From the NCBI GenBank assembly GCA_946617545.1, contig CAMOKK010000029.1, positions 1 through 10,761 on the forward strand: DNA of 10,761 nucleotides, given 5' to 3'. The notes beneath the pieces were generated by a model that saw only the letters and a program-made list of their open reading frames with translations, had not been told where the DNA came from and made no database searches. Position numbers and translations under genes: made by a program. Position 1 is the stretch's first letter; the number at the start of each line of letters is the position of its first letter. Positions 6,398 through 10,761 of this stretch are shown piece after piece. This DNA is from an uncultured Bacteroidales bacterium. GTDB taxonomy: Bacteria; Bacteroidota; Bacteroidia; Bacteroidales; UBA932.

Positions 6398-8680
6398 TCA
6401 GCGCAGTTTGAGGCGGGTCACCTTGCCATCCTTCCAAGCCATGTCCAAAGTCTGGCCCGTGCGGGTGCGTACACCCTTGATATGCCCGGAGGGCCAGGCC
6501 GACGGCAGGGCCGGAAGCGGCTGAACCCCCTCTTCCGTAGACCGGACCAGCATCTCCATCACACCGGCGCAGCCGCCGAAGTTTCCGTCTATCTGGAAGG
6601 GCGAATGGGCATCCATCAGGTTGGGATAGGTTCCTCCGCCCCGGCGGGCGTCCTCACCCTCATACCCGTCCGGGCTCACATAGCGGAGCAGGCGGCGGTA
6701 CATCTTGTAGGCGCTTTCCCCGTCTCCCAGGCGGGCATAAAGGTTCACCCGCCAGCCGCAGCTCCATCCGGTGGTCTCAAAGCCCTTGATTTCCAAAACC
6801 TTGAGCACAGCATCGGCCAGGGCCGATCCGGCCTGAATCTGATGGCCCGGGTAGGCGCCTATCAAATGGGACTGATGGCGGTGACGCGGGTCCCAGTCGG
6901 CCCAGTCGTGGTACCATTCCCGGAGGGCACCGTCGGCTCCCACCTGGTACTCCTTCAAGTCCGGGAGGACGGCATCCACTTCCCGGGCAAAGGCCTCGTC
7001 GCCCAGCTCCAGGGCGGCGTCGCGGGCGTCGGTGAGGCACTCCCGGATGATGGCCAGGTCGGCCGTGGCGCCGTAGAGCGTACGCCCGGCATAGCCCGAA
7101 GGGGTGAGATAGATGTTCTCCGGCGAGGTGGACGGGGAGGTAATCCATTTGCCGTCCTTTTTCACCAGAACGCCCATGCAGAAGCGGGCCGCGCCCTTGA
7201 GAACCGGATAATCCCGCTCAAGGTCTTCGCGGCTGCGCGTAAAGAGCCAGTGTTCCCAGATATGGGTGGAGAGCCAGGCCCCGCCCATGTTCCAATTGGC
7301 CCACGAGGGGTCTCCCACGCCCGCGCCCACCGGGCAGGTCATGGCCCAGATATCGCTGTTGTGGGCCTCGCACCAGCCGTCCTCAACCCCATAAAAGTCC
7401 CGTGCCGTCTGCCGGCCGTTCCGGGAAAGGTTGTGCAGGAAGCCCAGCAGCACCTGGTGCATTTCCGGAAGGGCGGCCGCCTCGGCGGGCCAGTAGTTCT
7501 CTTCCAGGTTGATGTTGGTGGTGTAGTTGCAGCTCCACGGCGGGTCCATGCTCTCGTTCCAGAGGCCCTGCAGGTTGGCCGGAACGCCCAGGGTGCGGGA
7601 ACTGGAGATAAGGAGGTATCGGCCATACTGGAAATAAAGGGCTTCCAGCTCCGGATTGGCCTCGCCGGAGGCATAACGCTTCAGTTGCTCGTCCGTGGGC
7701 AGGGCCTTCACCTCGGGCGCCGTCTGCCCCAGGTCTATGGACACGCGGCCAAAAAGTTCTCCGTAGTCGGCCCGGTGGCGCTTCCAAAGGCTCACCCAGT
7801 CTTTTTCGGCCGCCCGGCGGGCTTGGGAAAGGGCGGCTTCCTTGTACTCTCTCCCCTCCTTCACGGGGTCCTTGTCAAAGCCTGCGAAGCTGGTCACGTT
7901 GGACACCACAATCTGCGTCCGGTTAACCCCGGAAACATGAAGGGTATTCCCCTTAATTTCAGCATCTTTGCAATAGACTACCGTCCGGTAGTGGATGCCC
8001 CGCTCCGGGTCGTAGGCAAACTGTTTTTCCCCCGAGGGCACGGAGTAGCCGGGGTAGGCATGGTAGGCGGCGTAGCCGTCGCTCACCAGCATTCCCTCCC
8101 GGGCCTCGGTCACATGCGGCAGGCCACTTTCCAGTTCCAGCGTCACGTCCAAAGGGTCATCCCCCATCAGCCGAATCACCAGCACCGAGTCCGGGGCCGA
8201 CACAAAATACTGCGCCTGGAAGGCCTTCCCGTCCCTCAGGTACTGCACCCGCGCAGTGGCGTCTTCCAGATTCAGGGAGCGCTCATAGGCCGATATCTCC
8301 CCTTCCGGAAAACGGAGCCACAAGGTGCCCAGCGGCTGATAGGTTTGGCTGAAATGCCCCTGCAGCTGCTTCTGGAACTCATCGGCCCGCGGATAATCCT
8401 CCGCATCCAGGGCCGCCCGCACCTTGGCAAGCCATTCTGTGCGGTCCGTCCCCTCCCCGCTTTCCGGCTCGCCGGTCCAGAGGGTGATGTCGTTCAGGGA
8501 AATCCGCTCCTGCGTAGTTCCGCCATAGACCATGGCGCCCAGGCGGCCGTTTCCCAGGGGCAACGCCTCTTCAAAAAAATCGGCCGGCCGTTCATAATGC
8601 AAAATCAAATCCTGGTTCCGGGAACAGGACAAGAAAGCAAGGCCCGCAAACAGGCCAAGCCCAAGACAAGGTATTCTCAT
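6398..8680 (-). CDS. Glycoside hydrolase family 95 lipoprotein (alpha-L-galactosidase or alpha-L-fucosidase)
   Basis: Inverting exo-glycosidase that removes terminal L-sugars from glycans. The 760-residue protein starts with a signal peptide ending in LAFLSC (14-19), so C19 is probably lipidated; no acidic cluster follows the cysteine, which leaves surface export open. GH95 landmarks include LPLGNGRLGAMVYGG (40-54), a TTNINLEENYWPAE segment (387-400), SPEN (519-522), HRHQSHL (600-606) and FQIDGNFGG (695-703). Compared with Bifidobacterium AfcA, N389 and N391 match the activating Asn pair N421/N423, E521 the general acid E566, and D698 matches D766. AfcA His419, which favours fucose, corresponds here to T387; Thr at this place is known from a Bacteroides ovatus GH95 alpha-L-galactosidase. 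No SusC/SusD pair is nearby. It begins 10 bases after the acyltransferase gene, so the two are probably co-transcribed. Confidence 0.93.
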   Translation of the reverse strand: MRIPCLGLGLFAGLAFLSCSRNQDLILHYERPADFFEEALPLGNGRLGAMVYGGTTQERISLNDITLWTGEPESGEGTDRTEWLAKVRAALDAEDYPRADEFQKQLQGHFSQTYQPLGTLWLRFPEGEISAYERSLNLEDATARVQYLRDGKAFQAQYFVSAPDSVLVIRLMGDDPLDVTLELESGLPHVTEAREGMLVSDGYAAYHAYPGYSVPSGEKQFAYDPERGIHYRTVVYCKDAEIKGNTLHVSGVNRTQIVVSNVTSFAGFDKDPVKEGREYKEAALSQARRAAEKDWVSLWKRHRADYGELFGRVSIDLGQTAPEVKALPTDEQLKRYASGEANPELEALYFQYGRYLLISSSRTLGVPANLQGLWNESMDPPWSCNYTTNINLEENYWPAEAAALPEMHQVLLGFLHNLSRNGRQTARDFYGVEDGWCEAHNSDIWAMTCPVGAGVGDPSWANWNMGGAWLSTHIWEHWLFTRSREDLERDYPVLKGAARFCMGVLVKKDGKWITSPSTSPENIYLTPSGYAGRTLYGATADLAIIRECLTDARDAALELGDEAFAREVDAVLPDLKEYQVGADGALREWYHDWADWDPRHRHQSHLIGAYPGHQIQAGSALADAVLKVLEIKGFETTGWSCGWRVNLYARLGDGESAYKMYRRLLRYVSPDGYEGEDARRGGGTYPNLMDAHSPFQIDGNFGGCAGVMEMLVRSTEEGVQPLPALPSAWPSGHIKGVRTRTGQTLDMAWKDGKVTRLKLR

Positions 8681-8690
8681 ATATCTGTGT

Positions 8691-10508
8691 CTAATTGTTG
8701 CGTTTCAGCCGGAGCCGCATCTCCTCCGCCTGCTCCGGCGTCAGGAATTTGGAGAAAGACCGGTAGGTATTGTCCGGCATGTCCCCTACCCACTGGAGCA
8801 CAAAGGCGTCCAGCGTGTTGAACAGCGGGTCTATATTGAATTCCAGCACCTTGGCCCCCATGCTCACATACTTGCGGAAGAGCACCGGAAGCCGGTATTT
8901 CCCGTTCGAGAGGTAATTCAGGAGGCGGTCCAGGTCGTCCGGGGACTTGCAGCCAGCCAGGAGTCCCTGGGGGTTCACCCGCAGATAGTCGGGAACAAAG
9001 GGGCAGGTGGGCGCCACGCAGGCCGATGCGTCCTCCGCCGAATGGTTCCGGAGGAAATAGTTCACAATCAGGCTCTTGTAAAAGAGGGGCATATCCTCCG
9101 AGATGCTGGCCGGCCCCAAGGTATATTCCATGCCCGGAATGCCGGCCAGGGTGTTCATGATTCCGGTGAGCAGCAGTTTCAGGGGCAGGACATCCTTCTG
9201 GTATTCCGGCACAATGATGGTGCGGCCCAGCTCCACTGCTTTGGGAAGGTACTTGCCTATGCCGTCCTTGAACTGGAAAAGGGAGGAGGTGTAGAAGGCC
9301 CGGCGGCCTTCGGGACGGGCCAGAAGTTCCGTCCCCACGCCTATGCGGTAAGCCCCGGCTATCCTTCCGTCCGGCACGTTCCACAAAATGAGATGGCGGT
9401 AATACGTATCGTAGATGTCCGTGTCCTTCTCCTGGCCCGACCCCTCGCCAACGGCGCGGAAGATGGTTTCCCTCAGGCGGGCAATCTCATCCATCACATG
9501 CGGGATATCGGCCGATTTGGCCAGATAGCAGCGGTAGTCTCCGGTCTCGAAAAGCAGCTTGTCTTCAAGGGAGGCCATCTCCTGACGGACGAGTTCAGGA
9601 GCCACCGGGGCCATGATGGGCTGCTGCTCCACCAGGCTGGCCTTCTTGGGGGGCTCTGCCCGGCAGTCGGCCTCCAAGGCATAGGTCAGGTTGCGGAGGT
9701 AGGCGCCCAGGGCTTCCGTGCTTTCAAAACGGGAAAGCTCTTCCGGAGAGATGGGCTGGCCAATCCTCACTTCCACATGCGTCCCCTTCTTGTTGAAGAG
9801 CTCATGAATGAGGCGGACGGTGCGCAAACGGCGATGAATCAGGCCCAGAATATGGAAATTGCGGGAATTGGTTCCGTCAAAATAGATGGGGACCACCGGC
9901 AGGCCGGATTTCTGGATGAGCCGGATAATGTTGGGAGCCCAGGGTTTGTCTTCTATGACCCATCGGCCGCCGCTTACAGCCGTCTTCTTGCCCTTGCGCT
10001 GCCAGGTGGCCACTTCCCCGGCGGGGAACAGCCCCAGGCCGCCACCGTCGTGGATGTGCTGCAGCGCCATGCGGATGGAGTTGATGCTGCGGGCGTCGTT
10101 CTTGCCCGTCAGGTTGTTGACGGGCAGGAAGCTGGTGGTGAGGTTGGGGACAAGGGACAGCAGGAAGGTGGTGAGCATCTTGTAGTCCTTGCGCCGACGG
10201 CCCACGGTATCGCACAGGATGAGCCCGTCCACACTGCCGAAATGGTGGTTGGAAACCGTGATGAAGCCGCCCTCGGCCGGAATCCGGTCCAGCTGGCCCT
10301 CCGGGACGTGATAGCTGATGCCTATCTCTTTCAACTCCTCCCGGGCAAAGTCCGGGCCCACGGCATGGGCACATCTGGCGTGATATTCATTGACTTTGTC
10401 AACCTCCAGAACCTTATATACCATGCCGGTCACGGCCTTTCCCAAAAAGCCCTTGAGACCCAGCATCCGCTGCAAGTCCTCTTTGCTCAGAACTTTGTCC
10501 GTTTTCAT
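8691..10508 (-). CDS. Two-domain acyltransferase, OlsF-like (PlsC-like O-acyltransferase fused to OlsB/GlsB-like N-acyltransferase)
   Basis: Probable bifunctional aminolipid synthase. Residues about 60-280 form a lysophospholipid acyltransferase domain: NHHFGSVDG (87-95) holds the catalytic H-x4-D pair H89/D94, FPAGE (161-165) and VPIYFDGTN (206-214) match later motifs of that family. After a linker (about 285-320), residues about 325-590 resemble the GNAT-type N-acyltransferase of OlsB/GlsB (Acetyltransf_5): RLRETIFRAVGEG (344-356), ELGRTIIVPEYQ (426-437) and LGPASIS (464-470). In OlsF the C-terminal part first N-acylates an amino acid with a 3-hydroxy fatty acid and the N-terminal part then O-acylates it. 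Bacteroides thetaiotaomicron uses separate GlsB and GlsA to make glycine lipids; here both activities appear joined. Glycine, ornithine or another amino acid cannot be told apart by eye. No membrane helix is obvious; likely a peripheral inner-membrane enzyme. The start follows a TATATTTG box. Confidence 0.88.
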   Translation of the reverse strand: MKTDKVLSKEDLQRMLGLKGFLGKAVTGMVYKVLEVDKVNEYHARCAHAVGPDFAREELKEIGISYHVPEGQLDRIPAEGGFITVSNHHFGSVDGLILCDTVGRRRKDYKMLTTFLLSLVPNLTTSFLPVNNLTGKNDARSINSIRMALQHIHDGGGLGLFPAGEVATWQRKGKKTAVSGGRWVIEDKPWAPNIIRLIQKSGLPVVPIYFDGTNSRNFHILGLIHRRLRTVRLIHELFNKKGTHVEVRIGQPISPEELSRFESTEALGAYLRNLTYALEADCRAEPPKKASLVEQQPIMAPVAPELVRQEMASLEDKLLFETGDYRCYLAKSADIPHVMDEIARLRETIFRAVGEGSGQEKDTDIYDTYYRHLILWNVPDGRIAGAYRIGVGTELLARPEGRRAFYTSSLFQFKDGIGKYLPKAVELGRTIIVPEYQKDVLPLKLLLTGIMNTLAGIPGMEYTLGPASISEDMPLFYKSLIVNYFLRNHSAEDASACVAPTCPFVPDYLRVNPQGLLAGCKSPDDLDRLLNYLSNGKYRLPVLFRKYVSMGAKVLEFNIDPLFNTLDAFVLQWVGDMPDNTYRSFSKFLTPEQAEEMRLRLKRNN

Positions 10509-10513
10509 ACTTA

Positions 10514-10521
10514 CAAATATA
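10514..10521 (-). promoter_or_regulatory. Bacteroidetes -7 promoter box TATATTTG before the acyltransferase gene
   Basis: TATATTTG is an exact TAnnTTTG match, 5 bases before the ATG at 10508, in the short gap after the tRNA terminator, which is where a new promoter is needed. I see no good -33 TTTG at about 20 bases upstream; a CTTTGCC lies too close (13 bases). Confidence 0.6.
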
Positions 10522-10555
10522 GTGAATTTCCCGGCAAAGTATTCTCCGGACCACG

Positions 10556-10590
10556 AAAAACCCCGAAAGTTTTTTGTCTAACTTTCGGGG
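10556..10590 (-). terminator. Rho-independent terminator downstream of tRNA-Arg
   Basis: CCCCGAAAGTT (10561-10571) and AACTTTCGGGG (10580-10590) form a perfect 11-bp stem with an 8-base loop. Read on the minus strand it is followed by TTTTT (10560-10556), a good terminator for the tRNA transcript 33 bases upstream. The plus-strand side has only a weak T tail. Confidence 0.88.
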
Positions 10591-10623
10591 TTCATGTCAA
10601 AAGTGAGTTGACCTCTTTTCTTG

Positions 10624-10695
10624 TAGCCCGGAGGGGAATCGAACCTCTATTTAAAGTTTAGGAAACTTCCGTTCTATCCGTTGAACTACCGGGCC
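10624..10695 (-). tRNA. tRNA-Arg, anticodon CCU (reads AGG)
   Basis: The minus strand folds as a 72-base cloverleaf: acceptor GGCCCGG pairing with CCGGGCT (one G-U), TA at 8-9, D stem GTTC/GAAC, anticodon stem GAAGT/ACTTT with loop TTCCTAA (anticodon CCT at DNA level), a 4-base variable loop, and T loop TTCGATT. The T stem AGAGG/CCCCT has one A-C mismatch (51-63). Discriminator base is A; no CCA is encoded (CAAG follows), so CCA must be added after transcription. It lies 22 bases after the upstream gene's stop codon. Confidence 0.95.
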
Positions 10696-10707
10696 AAAAC
10701 CATAAAG

Positions 10708-10732
10708 AAAAAAGCGCTTATTCGGCGCTCTT
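10708..10732 (-). terminator. Probable intrinsic terminator overlapping the stop of the upstream gene
   Basis: On the minus strand AAGAGCGC (10732-10725) and GCGCTTTT (10717-10710) pair as an 8-bp stem with one G-U, around a 7-base loop CGAATAA that contains the last codon and the TAA stop; a run of six T ends at 10708. The stem is short, so it may be only partly efficient, which would let some transcripts read into the tRNA. Confidence 0.6.
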
Positions 10733-10761
10733 CTCAATAATCTGACGACCACGATAGAAGC
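10718..10761 (-). CDS. C-terminal end of an unidentified protein (partial)
   Basis: Thirteen residues, FYRGRQIIEKSAE, followed by TAA at 10718-10720, read in the only frame that ends at a sensible place before the tRNA. The charged, basic-acidic tail is compatible with many cytoplasmic proteins and I do not recognise it. The hairpin over its stop codon supports a gene end here. Confidence 0.55.
   Translation of the reverse strand, partial: FYRGRQIIEKSAE

Noticed and set aside
7962..7972. Second copy of GCATCTTTGCA, also at 6341-6351, as a possible shared operator
   Set aside because: An 11-base match is expected several times by chance in a window of this size, and this copy lies inside GH95 coding sequence with no partner arm.
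6482..8821. 779-codon open frame on the plus strand opposite the GH95 gene
   Set aside because: It is antisense to a gene with intact catalytic motifs, has low-complexity His/Gly/Val-rich composition typical of a GC-rich shadow frame, and shows no recognisable domain.
1..10761. Mobile element, prophage, CRISPR or defence system
   Set aside because: No transposase, integrase, repeat array, or defence-type domain is present; all genes are co-oriented and look native in composition. The tRNA has no integrase or duplicated 3' end next to it.

Overview
The window looks like a piece of a chromosome from a GC-rich member of the Bacteroidetes, probably Bacteroidales (an Alistipes/Rikenellaceae-like organism would fit; the genus is a guess). 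The reasons are: two matches to the Bacteroidetes -7 promoter box (TAnnTTTG) placed directly before start codons, no obvious Shine-Dalgarno sequences, a GH95 exo-glycosidase lipoprotein, a fused OlsF-type aminolipid acyltransferase, and a dCMP deaminase followed by an S41 protease with PDZ domain, a gene pair I recall from Bacteroidales genomes.

Every gene I can support lies on the minus strand, so transcription runs from high to low coordinates. In that direction: (1) the last 13 codons of an unidentified gene (10718-10761), whose stop codon sits in the loop of an intrinsic terminator (10708-10732); (2) a tRNA-Arg with anticodon CCU (10624-10695) followed by a strong hairpin terminator (10556-10590); (3) a promoter-like TATATTTG box, then a 605-residue two-domain protein with an N-terminal PlsC-like O-acyltransferase and a C-terminal OlsB/GlsB-like N-acyltransferase, likely making glycine- or ornithine-type aminolipids; (4) ten bases later a GH95 lipoprotein whose active-site His/Thr position carries Thr, suggesting alpha-L-galactosidase rather than alpha-L-fucosidase activity; (5) an 82-base gap with a second promoter-like box (TATCTTTG) inside an inverted repeat; (6) a tightly packed run of five genes: a membrane-anchored DUF3352-like protein of unknown role, a long-chain acyl-CoA synthetase-like AMP-ligase, a dCMP deaminase, a periplasmic C-terminal processing protease, and the start of dnaX (DNA polymerase III gamma/tau), which runs off the window.

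The five-gene run has gaps of 14, 1 and 6 bases and an ATGA overlap, so it very probably forms one operon. It mixes envelope functions (unknown anchored protein, acyl activation, proteolysis) with DNA precursor supply and the clamp loader. The unit upstream adds aminolipid synthesis and a surface- or periplasm-anchored glycosidase. There is no phage, transposon, CRISPR or defence module here. The most informative points are the fused lipid synthase, the GH95 specificity residue, the uncharacterised anchored protein, and promoters so close to ATG that the mRNAs may be leaderless.
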